Origin: Cordia subcordata
Lineage: Eukaryota; Streptophyta; Magnoliopsida; Boraginales; Cordiaceae
NCBI GenBank assembly: GCA_028554755.1
Contig: JAPTOF010000020.1
Location: forward strand, 3,601,001 to 3,665,000
Direction of reading: 5' to 3'
DNA: 64,000 nt
Shown: in pieces, positions 12,954-27,669 of the stretch
Layout of the letters: each line of letters begins with the position of its first letter
Numbering within the stretch: the stretch's first letter is position 1
Position numbers and translations under genes: made by a program
The notes under the pieces: generated by a model
What the model was told of the DNA's origin: nothing
Databases searched by the model: none
The model's input: the letters and a program-made list of their open reading frames with translations, nothing else

Positions 12954-14775
12954 TACACCATGATCCACCCTGCTTGCTCCCCATCCATCTTCACTTTTCT
13001 ATCCAAGATAAGTGGATCTGCCCTTTCTTCGCTCTCTAATTAATCCGTTTTCCATTTTATATTCAAGTGAAAATCATGGCAATAAATTCAAAGCAACCAC
13101 ATTTAGGAAACAAATATCATACAAAAAGCTTCTTCCAATTTTAAAAACAAATTCCGGAAGTTGAGCACATCAATCAATTGTTTCCAAGTTCAGACAGAGA
13201 CAGAATGTAGAGACACCAAAAGAACGGGGAGAAAACAAGCTTGAGCACAGTAATTAATGACTGCACAAAGCAGGGACTGAAGATACCAGGAATAAGACCA
13301 CAGCCACAGCTAGAAGCCAGAGAAGCACAATGACAGGAGGCAAGAATATCATCAATGAAGGAAATTGTTGATTGCGAAGTCATTGCTGGTGGTGAATAAA
13401 ATCACTCCAGATTATGATAGAAGAGAGAAAGAGAGAGAGAGGCGGAATTCACGAATGGAGAAAAACCCTAACAGAACATATTTATACCTGGGATATTTGG
13501 AAATAAGAGACATTGTCTTGAACAATTATGGGAAAATTTTATAAATCTGAGCTGGCGCACTTACTGTGTAACTGCTGATTCAAACATCAACATGTCTTAA
13601 ACTTCCAGAGTTCTACTTTCACTTATACGGGTTTAATTACACATGTAGCTCATGGGCATCGAAGGTTAAGTACGTCTACTAACAAGGAAAGCAACATTTC
13701 CAAAGGTAAAACTCACAAAAGATGAAATCAGGTAAGCAACTGATAGGCAGACACGTGCAAACTTGGGCTGAATGCAGACCAATGAGGGAGAAAGGATGTC
13801 TATCAGAATGGGACAAAAGAAAAGGAAAAGAACCACAAATAGAGTAATACCATCATGTAACTGAAAAATAAACACAGATCCACAATGTTACCAAGCCTTG
13901 CACTCGTAGACTCTCTGCTTAGTTTCCTAGACCTCCAAAACTACCTTTAACTTTCAGTATTATTTCAGCAACTGCAGCTTCATCATGCCAGAACGTCTAG
14001 AATTGTTAAGAAAAACCCTTTTCCTTTATAAGCATTACTTACACAGTTCATAGCCAATAAAAATGCTGAAGAGAGATCTTTTGTAAAGAAGACACCATTT
14101 TGTCAACATCTATGTGCATGTAGACATGTACGTGATTATCTATGCTATTGAAATCACTCAGGTAATAGCAATATCATGTAAAAAATTTTGCAGAATTCAG
14201 AATCTCTTCTGCTTGTTTGCAATAACTAGTAAAAATAACAAAAACTATTGATTCAAATTGCCAAAAAAGATAACAGAGTTTATTTAAACAGCATAAAAAA
14301 TCTTAATAAGAATGTAAAAGATAATGATAACCCAAAATAAGAAAAACCCTCATACTGACATTCAGAGTAACTATGTGCAAATGTACCAGGATTCATAGAT
14401 AAGTAAATTACAAAGTTCATCTATGTAATAAAGCAACCCTATGTGCTTGTCCTACCCATTTTTGCTTAGAAATAAACTTGAGTCGAGTGAATGCCATATA
14501 GCGCTTATTTGGCAGGTTCATGAATTTGATTACAATTGCTTCTGATTGCAGCATTTTGCTTATAAAAGGTTATTTCATAATAAACCAACAATTACAACTT
14601 TTCATTGCATCACTTGTCTGACTCTTTGCTACCTAAATATTGTATGACGTCGTTCTCCAGAGCTGTATCTTTACTCATTAAATGACCATGATACCTTATC
14701 TTGAAAATTTTAGGAATGCATGATTTTCCAACCACTTATTCAGAATAACAAGTGCATTGTTAGCTGTGCTCAATG

Positions 14776-15160
14776 TTAGTAAGAACCTTCCCTCAAATCT
14801 AACATTATCTCTAACAAGTTATAGATACTCCATGTCAGAACCACTAAAACAGGATCACATAATATTTGCTCTGGAATTCTTTCAAGGCCTATATCGTCGT
14901 CAATATCACAATAATATAATTTTCTGAATATCCATCTATCCTCAGTGTCATTTGGCTTGGTCTGAAGCAAATCCATTTCTCTAACATTACTCATGTAGAT
15001 GATTTTACTTCCAATAATCCTTAAACAACTACTCTTAGAGGCAACCATCAATGCCTCTAACTCAAAGTCAATCCTCACTCTAGGATCACCAAGTAACATC
15101 ATATCAAGGAAAAGTGCAAACACCAAAAAAACCTTATTTTGAACATGCGCCGTTACTTGG
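14776..15160 (-). other. Unrecognised open frame (possible gene fragment) inside the SIN3-like intron
   Basis: An open frame of about 128 codons from after a TGA near 15163 to TAA at 14776-14778. Its composition is protein-like (acidic, with hydrophobic runs such as FLVFALFLDMMLL and motifs such as RVRIDFELEAL and TEDRWIFRKLYYCDIDDD), unlike the low-complexity ORFs nearby. I do not recognise the family. It could be a captured gene fragment or a retroposed exon. There is no convincing start codon or splice context. Confidence 0.35.
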
Positions 15161-16122
15161 TCAATGAGTCAGACTAAACGACAAGGACATGAAATAGACC
15201 ATTGGATTGTTGCTTTACCTGGCTTTCTCCTGCTACTATTTATGACTTTCTTTTTGGATGGTTGGTAGGAAAAAGCATTGAAGAATTGATGCACTAGATC
15301 CTATTATTCCTGTAATATGGGTTAGGCAGGGATTAATATATGCTCCACGGATGTGGAGTGACCTTCTGAGAAAGTTGTGTTTCTATACATGTTCTTTGCT
15401 GATATGTATAGAAGGCCTGCCTGGTAAATTCTTTCATCTTTCACCCTCAATTAAAAGATATCCTTCTTTTTAAATTCTTCTTTTATTTAGACCATACAGG
15501 CAACTGAAAGATGCATCTAGAAAGACAGGAAACTGATTAATTTGTCCAAAAAACGACCTTCTGATATTCATTGGACTACTGTAAGTAGCTTTAGTGATCT
15601 CAGGACATCTATTTATGGCCTTTTCTTTTTAAAATCACCATAGTATGAATCTCTAAATATTATCACGATTCTCCGAGAAATTGGAACACTGTTTAAAGAT
15701 CTTCCATTGTTCTTTCACTCATCCTCTAAGTTTGCTTGCCAGTGAATTGCTGATGCTTAAAGCAGAAGCCATAACTAATTGTCTGAAACCCTCATTTAAC
15801 AACTTATTCTCTGCTCAATGGTCCACGGTGCTCCATTATTTTGGGATCTACCTTACTCCTACATATGGATAGTTGCTAAAGCCTATTCCTGGTTATGTTT
15901 ACCTAGTTCAGGAAATCCTTTTGACCAAAAATTCAAATAGAAAATAGTCCAGTTACAGAACCTGGCAAGTTGTCATTCTGAGCAGTCTTATTTCCAATAA
16001 TCTACTTCCCTAATCATCATACAAATTATACTATCAACCCAGCTGAGCATTGCATGTCAGTTTCCTTTATCAACTTCTTTTCTAAGACCTTTACTTATTT
16101 AATGCCTGGAACTGATTTCTAA

Positions 16123-16352
16123 GGGCCTGTTTGGATTTGCTTTTTTTCAGGTAAAAGCACTTTTTTTCCTTGAAAAAGTTACATTAAATTTGCAATAACT
16201 ATTTGATTTGGCTTCCAAAAAAACTGAAACTCTGAAAAAAGCTCAAATACAGCTTTTTTTAGAAGCCAGAATTTTCAACTTATAAAAAAAAAATTATTTT
16301 TCAAAAGCTGTTAAAAAAAGCGCTTTTGAAAAAAGCCAATCCAAACGAGCCC
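16123..16352. mobile_element. Tourist-like MITE, copy 1
   Basis: 230 bp with termini GGGCCTGTTTGGATT and, from the right, GGGCTCGTTTGGATT, with a TAA duplication on both sides (16120-16122 and 16353-16355). Interior is A/T-homopolymer-rich with AAAGC/GCTTTT motifs. Shares sequence with 16394-16626 and with the truncated copy ending at 46323. Confidence 0.8.
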
Positions 16353-16393
16353 TAAAGCTAAAGCATTACTTGGCATACATATAGAAATATTTA

Positions 16394-16626
16394 GGGCTTG
16401 TTTGGATTAGTTTTTTTCAAAAGCGCGTTTTTCTAGAACTTCTAAAAAAAGTGCTTCTTTGACAAGTTAAAATTCTGGTTTCTATAAAAAGCTGAAATTG
16501 AGCTTTTTCCAGAGTTTTAGCTTTTTCTCAAATCTAATCCAAATGCTTACATGCAAAAAAATGTACCTTTTTCAGAGGAAAAAAATAAGTGCTTTTCCAT
16601 TAAAAAAAGCAAATCCAAATAGGCCC
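16394..16626. mobile_element. Tourist-like MITE, copy 2
   Basis: 233 bp with termini GGGCTTGTTTGGATTAG and, from the right, GGGCCTATTTGGATTTG, flanked by TTA at 16391-16393 and 16627-16629. Same family as the neighbouring copy at 16123-16352, 41 bp away. Followed by a poly-C tract at about 16636-16648. Confidence 0.8.
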
Positions 16627-17783
16627 TTAACCTATTCCCCCCCCCCCCCTCCCCCGGTATTTATTGAAGAATATTTTGGTTATTAATGTTATTTCCTTAT
16701 TCTATTGTATTAAATTAGGCAATAATCTAGATTAGGTAATTAGTTAAATTGGTTTTCTTATTATTTTAGTTTCCTTAGAATTCTAGTTACCTTATTAGTC
16801 TATCTTCTAGTCTTGTTCACCAAGTTATCATGTCTATAAATAGGCTTTTCTATTGTATTCATGAAAGATAAACAATTCACAATGTAGTCTTTATGAGTAT
16901 TTCGCTTCTTGAGTCACCGTTGGTGGTGGCTCTAACCATCTTCAACACTTTCATATTTTCTCTCCATATTTTATATTTTATATATTTTCCACAGTATTAT
17001 GTTAATCTCTTCTCATTATCAAAATCTAGTATAAGATTGAGTTACTATAGATGTATCTTCATAGAGTAAAGCCCCATCCTTCTCAAGAAAGAACTTATGG
17101 GCAGAGATCCAATCCAGTAAAACAATGAACGAACTACTACTTTATTCTTTCTTCCATTGGATACAATGTACTATTTTTTTCTCCATACTCAATCTCTTGA
17201 GTCGTTTACTAATCTCTTTCCTGGCTGCTTTACACATTTTATAGGTTCCTACATCATAAATAAGATGATAAACAGAATGACAAAAATTTGTTGGCTCTAG
17301 CTTTTCACGTATTAAAACATGGCTTTCTGTTTTAGTTAGTTAAAGTTGAGATATATGTATCAATTGTTGTTTGGAAAGAAATGCAAACTAATTATATATT
17401 AAACAAAAGATATCTTGAGAACCAGAATTTAAAATCATATATAGTACCCTATCCTGAAGCCACACAGGGGCTCACTCATGGTTATCAACAAGAGTTGCAA
17501 TGGCTATATTTGTGATATTTCTATCCATCAATCTGGGGGTTTTTAGTTCCTCCGTTTTATTGGATGGAATTTCAAAGTCAAAAAGCAGGATGTCTACAAT
17601 TAATGCTTCCCACTATGGTACCTATTTCATGCCATAGGCAATTTCTTACTATCAAATAGCATTGTTCATCACACATTAGTCATCACCTCTTAGAACCAAG
17701 AGTGAGTGTAGATTAAACGGTGATTGTGAATTTACATAATGAAAATGTTCCTTTAACTCATGAAATATCTGCTTCTATATTAC

Positions 17784-19151
<1,368 letters not shown>

Positions 19152-19387
19152 CTAGTATTTAATTCCACTATTTATGTGACATCTAAGTAATTAATATTGC
19201 GAGATCAACAGTTAGAGCAAGACTAAGAACTGATCATACCAAAATAAAAGCAGAAGCATAAAAATGAAATCTTACATACTTATACTCAAAATAGTAGCCA
19301 GGTAACCATCTGAAAAAATGCCTTGTATAAATAAGATCAGCTGTGTAAAATTCATAACGGAACCAAAATAGCAGTACCATTATTTAC

Positions 19388-20034
19388 AATGCTTTCATCA
19401 TCATGATGAAGCTGATCAGCAGCAAAATCTTCTGCAGGAGTAGAATTCCTCTTGTGTGGAAGATTTTGCACGCCATCATGAACCAAGTCTCTATCACCAT
19501 ATTCTCTTTCTCTTTGGTCGCTATCATGTCTTCTTTCCCTTTCAAATTCAACATGCCTATGCTGTTCCTTGTCAGACCTCAAGAATAATTTTTCAGAGTC
19601 TGGATCATGCCATTCAAAACTTAAGTTGTGGTCAGCATATGAACCATTGGCCTTCTGGAATGAGCAAGTAAAAAGCATGATATATAATTCCTATCATGAT
19701 GACGCATATAATTCCTACCACCCTGAGCATAATGGACTGTGGCTGCTGCTGAGTTGTCAGGTAGAAAATGATTGAATTCACCAAGCAGGTCAGGGTGGCC
19801 GTGGAAAAGAATCTCAACGTGAAGAAAATAAAATAAAATAAAATAAAGTGAAGTACTTAAGAACAACTTGTGGGCTAACAACAAACACAAAGAAAGAAAG
19901 ACGCGCTAACATCATATGAAACTAGTGAAGGAAAACCCAACAAACATACCTCCTTATAAACCTCATTGACTGATTTACTTTCCTTCTTATACATGTGCAA
20001 AATGTCAAGAAATGATTTAAGCATGAAATCTAGT
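19388..20034 (-). pseudogene. SIN3-like exons 4-5: PAH2 (broken) and Arg/Glu-rich linker
   Basis: Exon 4 (19950-20034) starts in frame with TRF, then about 14 bases are missing relative to the family, and LKSFLDILHMYKKE follows in another frame. Exon 5 (start 19812) continues PAH2 as HPDLLGEFNHFLP and HYAQGGRN, then changes frame again near 19667 before a charged linker (ADHNLSFE, DPDSEKL, SDKEQHRHVEFERERR) and the family motif DFAADQLH. An alternative to the second frameshift is an unusually short extra intron ending TTCCAG at about 19660. Confidence 0.75.
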
Positions 20035-20107
20035 CTGAAAATAGAAAATCTGTTAGACAAGAAAATCACAATTTGTAGATGTTAATAAGTAGTATCATGA
20101 TTTTCAC

Positions 20108-21043
20108 CTTAATTTTGCTTACAAAACTCATTGCTTGCTCAAAATTAACATGCTTCTTTCTCAAAGGTGGTTCATCCTCGGGTGGGAGAGTGATTTCAAA
20201 TTCCTTTGGTAAAAAGGTATTGATCCCTAAAATTAGGTCTCTATGCCCTCTAAATAATTCCTTCACTCTTGTTATGACACCAAAGGTGGTGATCCTACAA
20301 ACACAAGTATCAAAAACAGTTAAAAATTGTAATTAGAAGTTAAGCAGGACTTAGAAAAGCTCAACTGCATAAGGAAAACAGAGTTTCCCTAACAACCAGA
20401 AAACCTAGACCTTTTAGCCTTAAGGAGAAACTCATCGTATTTATCCCTTCTATCATGGAAAATGTGCTTCACTGCCCGTAGATATGCTAAGGCATCATTT
20501 GTTTTCAGTCTTCGACTGCTTCTGCACACTGTTTCGGATTGACCAGAGCTTCCTCATCCAAAAGATAAATAACAAAATATAAGTAGATTGTATTATTGTG
20601 AGTACACTCGGTCAAATCATACAAGTACTCAAAATTCAGATAAAATTACACCACAAGTTTATTTTTTGAAAAAAAAGGAAGCAAAATGATCTTCCACCTA
20701 AGGACTGAATATTTTCAAAATGAATAAACACAAAATTTGAGCTTTAACAACAATAAATTTTCTAAAGGGATAAACCTCTAATTTACAAATTCCACGAGTA
20801 CGCTAGACACAAATCACCAAACAAAATTTAAAATTGATATAGAGAAGCTAAGTCTAATTATTAGCAATTTCAAACTTTTATAATCAAATACTATCAGCAC
20901 TGCATGGAAAAAAAAATAATCAATAGGAATGTGCGCACAAACCATATATAAGACGAAGTTATACTCACGATTCAGCATGAGAAGAGACCAGTGGCCGCTT
21001 CCGTTGAGAACTTAACGTGCACATCTTCTCTAGACCTCTTCAT
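20108..21043 (-). pseudogene. SIN3-like exons 1-3: N-terminus and PAH1
   Basis: The ATG at 21043 begins MKRSREDV, like the MKR-x-R-D/E start of plant SNL proteins, but that frame stops after 23 codons. The expected continuation (SQRKRPLVSSHAES, then SSGQS in exon 2) is one frame over. A second ATG at 21024 starts in that correct frame, so a protein lacking the conserved first residues could still begin there. Exon 2 (20411-20548) encodes [16 protein letters not shown], and exon 3 (20108-20294) completes PAH1 with [17 protein letters not shown] and [16 protein letters not shown]1 itself is intact. Phases join if exon 2 ends AAAAG|gtctag. Confidence 0.8.
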
Positions 21044-24000
21044 CTTTCTTTGATTATTCAAGCTTCCAGAAAATTCTTCAAAAATTCGTTCTTTATTTTA
21101 AGCTCCAATTTAAAAATAAGGAAACAAACTTTCCTGAAAAAAAAAACAAAACAAATTCAACGAAACGCATTAATTCATAATCTAGTTCAATTAACGGTTA
21201 CCGCAGAAAGTTCTAAATTAATTTAAAAAAATCAAATTACCTCAATTCATTAATTACAATTACTTTAAATCATACGTGTTTATGTATATGAAAAAAAATC
21301 AAAATGCATTACTTTTAAATTTATGAAAATAAAAATTCTACGAGAAAAAAACTTATACAGGAATCTTTGTAGCATTTGGATGGCGGCAGCTTTTGAATTT
21401 ATCTGCAATAAGCTCTATCTGTATGTGTGTTTGTGCGAGAGAGAGAGAATTGTGTGTATGTGTGTGTATAAGTGCGTGTATAACTGCTCTGTGCCTTCTG
21501 AGTAGATATGTACGTATTGTTCTACGTATAAGAAACGCAATATGTACATACACACATATACATATAGAGAGAGAATGTGTAATATGTGATCTCATATGAA
21601 ATTATGGATTGCGATGTTGTGTGTGCATATAAGCGGGTGAATACGTGATATAACACAGCATACCAAAGCGAAGGAGAAGGAGGGTGACCGGGAACCGGGT
21701 GTAGGCAGTGAGAGGAGTCCCACGTGTAGGTATAAAGGGCATGAGTACCTGGGGCGAGATCAACGGTGGACGGTAGGGACCAAACAATTATTTAATTTAA
21801 TTGTTATATTCCAATGATTCAGAAAATTTAATTATTGTATCAAAATGATCCAGAAATTTTGACAATTATTTCGTTGCTTCATCATCTATTAACATATAAT
21901 ATTACAAGGCAAGTCAGATGCTGCTGATTTGCTTCATTGTTTTTAAGATATAATATTACAAGGCAAGTTAGATGCTATCTTGACTAGAGGTGTTAACTCA
22001 ATATTGGAAAGTGATTACTAATATAAAGTTTTGGATATGAAAAAATTGTGTTTGGGGAATTAGGGATTGGAGGAAAAAAGTAGGGCACACTTAATTATTT
22101 TGAGGAAACCTAGTGGGAATTAGAAGGCATTTTAAATATTGAGAAATTTTCAAAATCTTGAATCTCTTTACATTGCAAGTTTTTTAATTGGCTTAACATT
22201 ATGAAAATTGTTTTGAAAGTAAAGCATGTAAAGCCCTAAAATGTTGTGTTTGGGCATATTGAAGGACCATTTTCTTTTCTTTTCTTTTTTTTAAGGGAAT
22301 GGTGTCGTTTAATTGAAAATCATTTAATGTAATGAAACATTTCTACCATCTTCTCCAATTAACTTTATGATGCTGTGGAATGGTTATTCAAACATATGCA
22401 TCCCTAAGAAAAGGACACGTCCAAATTTAGCCAATTAATCTATAAATTTGTTGGTTTCTTAATAGGTACGCAATAGTCGATACCTGATAGAATAAGTGTC
22501 CATTTGCATTCCTCTACAAGAGGCATAATAGGTCCAAATCATTGATCCGGATTATTGACTCAGTGAATGAGGACTTGTGAGTCGTCAGCCCCTCTTCTCT
22601 TGATGGAGTTGGCCAGTTGGGTTGGAATGGGTCCTTAAGGTGCACAGTTTCCTTGAGACTTTCTCACCAGAGTTTGGTGTCCTCTGCCTTCTAGGTTTTG
22701 GTTTTCAGAGGCAAGAATACGGCACCTTAGATAATTAGGCTTCCTTTGGGCTACCTCAAAGAGCTCAATATGTGAGTAGGCCTATATTTGGGCGGGGCAG
22801 AGCTACATATCCTTTTCTTTCTGGTCTCACTAACCCAGCCAGATATGCCCAATATAGAGTACGCTGGTGTTGGGCTGATCCATGTAATAAATTTTTGTAG
22901 GTGTCTTCTTAAATTATACAGTTTTGCTAATTGAATTTGTTTTGGTTTAACTAATGAATATCAATGCTCCCATTAGGATAGGGAATATAAATAAATAAAC
23001 AGACCAACTCCTATAAGATATAAGTTAGGGTGAAAGATAATTGGCATTTTAGAATGACGCTTTTATAATTGCAATGATAATTAAAGTGCAAGTCCATTTT
23101 TCTAGTCGAATTGAGTAGTTGAATAATATTAAAAGAATTAAGAGGAAGTAGAAACAACTCAACAAGGAGCCTCCACTGATGAAAACCTAATGCAATAGAA
23201 GTAGCTAGACCTTTCATAGAATAAATGAAAGAATTTGAATTTCTTCTTATCATATAACATCACATTTTTATAGAGATTTAATCATTTTATCATGAGTTTA
23301 TTATCATAGCAATGTAATCGAAACTTTCGCAAGGTGTAAATTTTGGTTGCCACGAGTCATTTATCTCTTTGACATCTTCATGTACTCCACTTTGTCCACT
23401 TTGTTGTCATGCTCCACAAGCATTAGCTTCTAAGTGATGAATAAGTTGGAGTTGATGAAGTGGACCAAGGTCTCCTCAACATCAAAAACTAACTCACAGA
23501 ATGTGGTTCAATTTTTTCTCACAATTGTGTGTCGAGTTTTTATCCACCAATCGTTCCTTTCATAAGTGATGTAGGAAAAGTTTAGAACTCTTGGTTAAGG
23601 TTGCTAATCTTCTTAATGATCATCGTGTCACTAGAATTGTATGGAACCGAACACTGAATGTCGAATGTTTTGAATAATTTTGCCTAAATTATTGATTCAT
23701 AACTCTTTGTTAGCACATTTTTTTTTTTACAATAAGAGAAATCCAGCTACAAGAGTCCAACTATCAGATAAATGAGCAAAGATCGCCCACTAATTGGCTT
23801 ACTGAAGTGCAATATGTTCCCTTCATTGAATATAAGATAAGTCGAAGACACTTCCCTGAGACAAGGGACTAGGATCGAACTCGAATTGTAAATCACGTTC
23901 GATCTCAAATCTTATTACTTAATATTCCTAATAAGTAACTAACAACATTTCTTTATCTTCTTCTACATAGGGAATGTATACATTGTGTTTCTCTCAATGA

Positions 24001-25319
24001 CTATTAATTAATCGTGGAAGGCACGTTGTCTCCTGTCTGCTTATGGTTTGTGTGACGAATGAAGCACACAAACATGTTAAAGAAACTTTAAACTAGGAAA
24101 CTTTGCTGTACATTAACATGCAACAACCTTCTGCCTTTCATGAGACGTCAACGAGTGAGTATCGCCATAGTGTAGTGAATCTGAAACACACACTAAATTA
24201 AAGTTGTAAATTGTAAAGTCACGCTCATGTCTTATGAAAGCATCAATTAAGAAGCTGATTTCTTTTCACGCATGTTCTCGTTATAGTCCAACAAGGCTCA
24301 AACGGTAAGCTCCAATTGGGAGGACCAATACCATTCATCACTCAGATGTTGACCCCTCAAAGAATAGAATAGATATTTACATCAAAAACATGTGACCAAG
24401 ATAAGCTTTTAATAGGGACATATCACAATTTTGGTTGGAAGATGTGCATATTTCAAGGGACAATTAAGAGCGGACGGAGAAAGAGAATGTCTTCTTTCTC
24501 TGTCGTTTTTTTTTCTTTTTTTCCTTTAATTATCAGGACTTCAACTGTAAAGCTTTTCAAACTTAAAATGAGGGTAATAATTCTTGAGACGGCACTTACT
24601 ATCTTGTCGGAAAGGTGTATGATCTAATTGGTTAGTCGATACATGGTTTACTGAGACAAATCTAAAAAAAATAATTTGTTGATTGATTTTGTACTCGAGA
24701 AGTAAGTAATCTTTAACTGATACAATTATACTCAAATGTTTTACTACTATTTTTTCATTTTTCTTTTCAAATAGTGGATGTCTTTGTAAGATACACAGTA
24801 AAATGTTGGTCATAGTCCACAATAATGTCCGTGCTGCCATGGCTAAGCCTCTATCAATGTCGAACTTGCATGTGATAGTGTCACCCTAGGAGTATATCAA
24901 ACATGATACTTGCAACAGATTGAAGAGCATATATAGAATAAATTCGTTGTCCATGTGAATCAATACATTAAAATAGGATTCTCTTAAGTCAAGCTGCATC
25001 TAGTTGTAATGAAGGGCTACTCTTTTGGCTTGGCCACTTGTTATTTTCTTGAATTGACCATCACCTAATCATAAGACATTGGTATCCAAAGTGCAAAAGA
25101 AGATTTTGCAAAGTAGCTATCAGGTTCTGTACCTTATTTAGCCAACACTTCCCAGTAATTAATTAGTTTGCCTGCTCTTGTAGATATTTGTAATTTTTTT
25201 CTTTCAATCTCTTGTGCTTTTCGCTTCGACTTAGAGTTATTTTTTTTAATCTCCTCATAGTATTATTAGGTTACAACTTTGCGATTAACTTAAAACTTTT
25301 TATCTTCTTATAGTATTAG

Positions 25320-25665
25320 TATACAAGACAGATTTTCTTAGTGATGAATTCACTAAATTAAATTAAAAAAAAAAGGATTTGAGATGGAAAATTTCCATCT
25401 CAAACTTAAAAAATTCTGTCTCATGGATTTGGGATAGAATTTGAGACGGAAATTTTCTATCTCAAAAACCCTTGTCTCTAATTGAGACGAAAAATTTTTT
25501 GTCTCAAATTTCATCTCAAAATATGTATTAACTTATTAGAAATTAAAATTTGTCCAAATTTTACGTCTCAAATTTGTCTCAATTTGAAACGGACAATTTT
25601 CTTCCAAATATGTTTTAAATTAAGACGAAAAATTTCCATCTCGCATCCAACAATTTCTAGTAGTA
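25320..25665. mobile_element. Palindrome-rich DNA transposon remnant, CACTA-like
   Basis: Carries about six copies, in both orientations, of a GAGACGGAAATTTTC-type motif, including the perfect palindrome GAGATGGAAATTTCCATCTC (with one extra A at 25380-25401). The right end TTTCTAGTAGTAAT resembles a decayed CACTA terminus. Repeated subterminal motifs of this kind are usual in non-autonomous CACTA elements. The left border (near 25320, TATACAAGACAGATTTTC) is uncertain. Confidence 0.45.
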
Positions 25666-26762
25666 ATTGTCCAAAAAATATTATTGCTAATGCACTATCA
25701 TCTTTATTGTTGTTGAATCTCCCCTTTTAATTTTATAACTCCATGAGGTCACCCAAATAACTTATTTTTGCATGATTAGCTAGTTGGAGTCTATCATTGG
25801 AAATGGCATGTCCAATAGGAGACCAATACAGACTGTAGCTCCCACTATATCCACACTAAAAGTTTTAACTTCTTTAGATACTTTTAGTATAAAAAATAAT
25901 TATTCTCCTTTTTAAAATTAAAAGTATTATAATTCATACGATCATTTTGACTAAAAAAATAATTCATATGATCATCGAATTTTATGTTAAAGTCTCCATT
26001 AAATGGAAGAAGTTTTCAACCTGTGCTTGATCATAAGACTTTCCAAATCCTTGCATGATTTATTTTAATTTTCAAATAAAACAGTCACACACACTTCATC
26101 GTGTTCAAGCTTTGCATAATTAATTGCAATGAAAAGATATTGCCAGTACAATAAATTAAAGCACCAGGACAATTAAGTTATAGTGGCTTGGCTTTCTGGT
26201 TGGTTCTTTTGTTTAATATTTTAGTTAGCATAATTTTCGCTTAATAATGCGTTTGTTGAGGTGGAGACTTAATCATGTCACAATCATTTGTGACCAAATA
26301 AATTATTGAAAGTTTGGAACATGCAAAAGCATATGCCTTATAATATTTGGTCTTCCTAACAAGTGCAACATATCATTCATTTTTTTAAAAGATGAGTTAT
26401 ATTTAGCGAAAAAAATAACTAAAAATGGTAAACTTTTACATACATAAGATCATTTAATGAATTTTAACGAGTGCAACATTGCACCTATTAGAAAAATATT
26501 TAATATCTTCCGCTTTTGCGGTGCTTCTGTATTTGGAGTAATCTTTTTAACAAGTGTAATGCTACATTTGTTAAGATTAGATTACTATTTTATTGATATA
26601 AAATCTATTATTTTTAGTCAATTTTTTATTAAAATTTTCATTTTTAATCTTTTTTTTATGAGCTGGATTATATTTAGAGCCTATTTGGCAAAATTAGCTA
26701 TTTAAGTAGCTAATAACTGTTGATCTGTTTTATTTTAGCTGTTAGCTGTTTCATCATTATTA

Positions 26763-27310
26763 TTTTTTTGGTCAGAAAAAGTATTTCATTAACAAAAGGA
26801 AATTACAAGGAGGCGCCCAGAAGAGATCCAACAATAAATAAGACAAACACAACTGGCTATGTGTGAGTAACACTTATTTGGGAACATTATCTTTGATGTC
26901 AAACAAAATATTTTTGTACATAGGAAATTTAGAAACAGTGACAGGGCCATTTGTAAAGGGTGATGTATTGATATAGGGAAATCTTGGCGTGATTCTTTTG
27001 TTATCCTTTGGGGTTTTTGGCAAATTCTCTTTTGTTAATCTAATCACTTGCTTACTTAGCAAAAACAAAAAGGTCCCAAAAGTGACCCAATAGAGGCCAA
27101 ACAACACCAACAAGACATCCAAAAACAGATGGGCCAAAGCGTAACAACAACAAACACAAACAACCAAACATTCACAAGGCCAACCGAAACCCAAGCTACA
27201 AATCTTAGTGATGCCGGTGACCAACTTCCAACAAAGAAAAGTTCCACCAAGAGGGATGCGGAGATCTCGTTAGCCAAAGACCAATCCAAACCCTAGCAAG
27301 GTCACCAAAA
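26763..27310 (-). mobile_element. Probable 5'-truncated LINE (non-LTR retrotransposon) 3' end
   Basis: On the minus strand the segment ends with TTAATGAAATACTTTTTC followed by an A-rich tail at the lower coordinates (26757-26770), as plant L1-type LINEs do. It is richer in GC than its surroundings. No reverse transcriptase is present, so only the 3' untranslated part would remain. The call rests on the tail and general character. Confidence 0.4.
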
Positions 27311-27669
27311 AACACGAATGAAAGAAAGCCTAAAGAACCTGTTTGACAAAGCTACCAGAAACAGTAGCCACCAAAAACAAAGACAAGAGAGATTAGCACT
27401 CAACGGGGTGCTCCAAACCTGGTTGAAGGTTGGGCTTAGGCATTTTCAAACTATAATGATCAAAATCCTCCCACAAAAGAAGGCGACCCTCCCACAAAAG
27501 ATAATTGTTCCACTAGCTTTTAAAAAAGATATGTTTGATAAAACTAACTCTTCAACTAGCTGATAAATTGCAAAATGTCATAAAAGACATCAGAATCACC
27601 TCATTAATATCATTATTATTATTATACAATAATAATTATTATTGAAATAGGATAATATATTTATAATTT

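Larger units (their letters stand above)
10919..17783 (-). other. 6.9-kb intron of the SIN3-like pseudogene
   Basis: Donor gtaatat at 17777-17783 and acceptor ag at 10919-10920. The flanking exons join in phase within the co-repressor domain. The intron holds a SINE-like block (11120-11240), a tandem repeat (12716-12953), an unrecognised ORF (14776-15160) and two Tourist-like MITEs (16123-16352, 16394-16626). The remainder is unique-looking AT-rich sequence without recognisable coding content. Confidence 0.75.

Noticed and set aside
26874..27289. Two minus-strand ORFs of 77-116 aa
   Set aside because: They are overlapping frames in a region that looks like a LINE 3' end; Phe/Val/Leu/Cys-rich with no domain.
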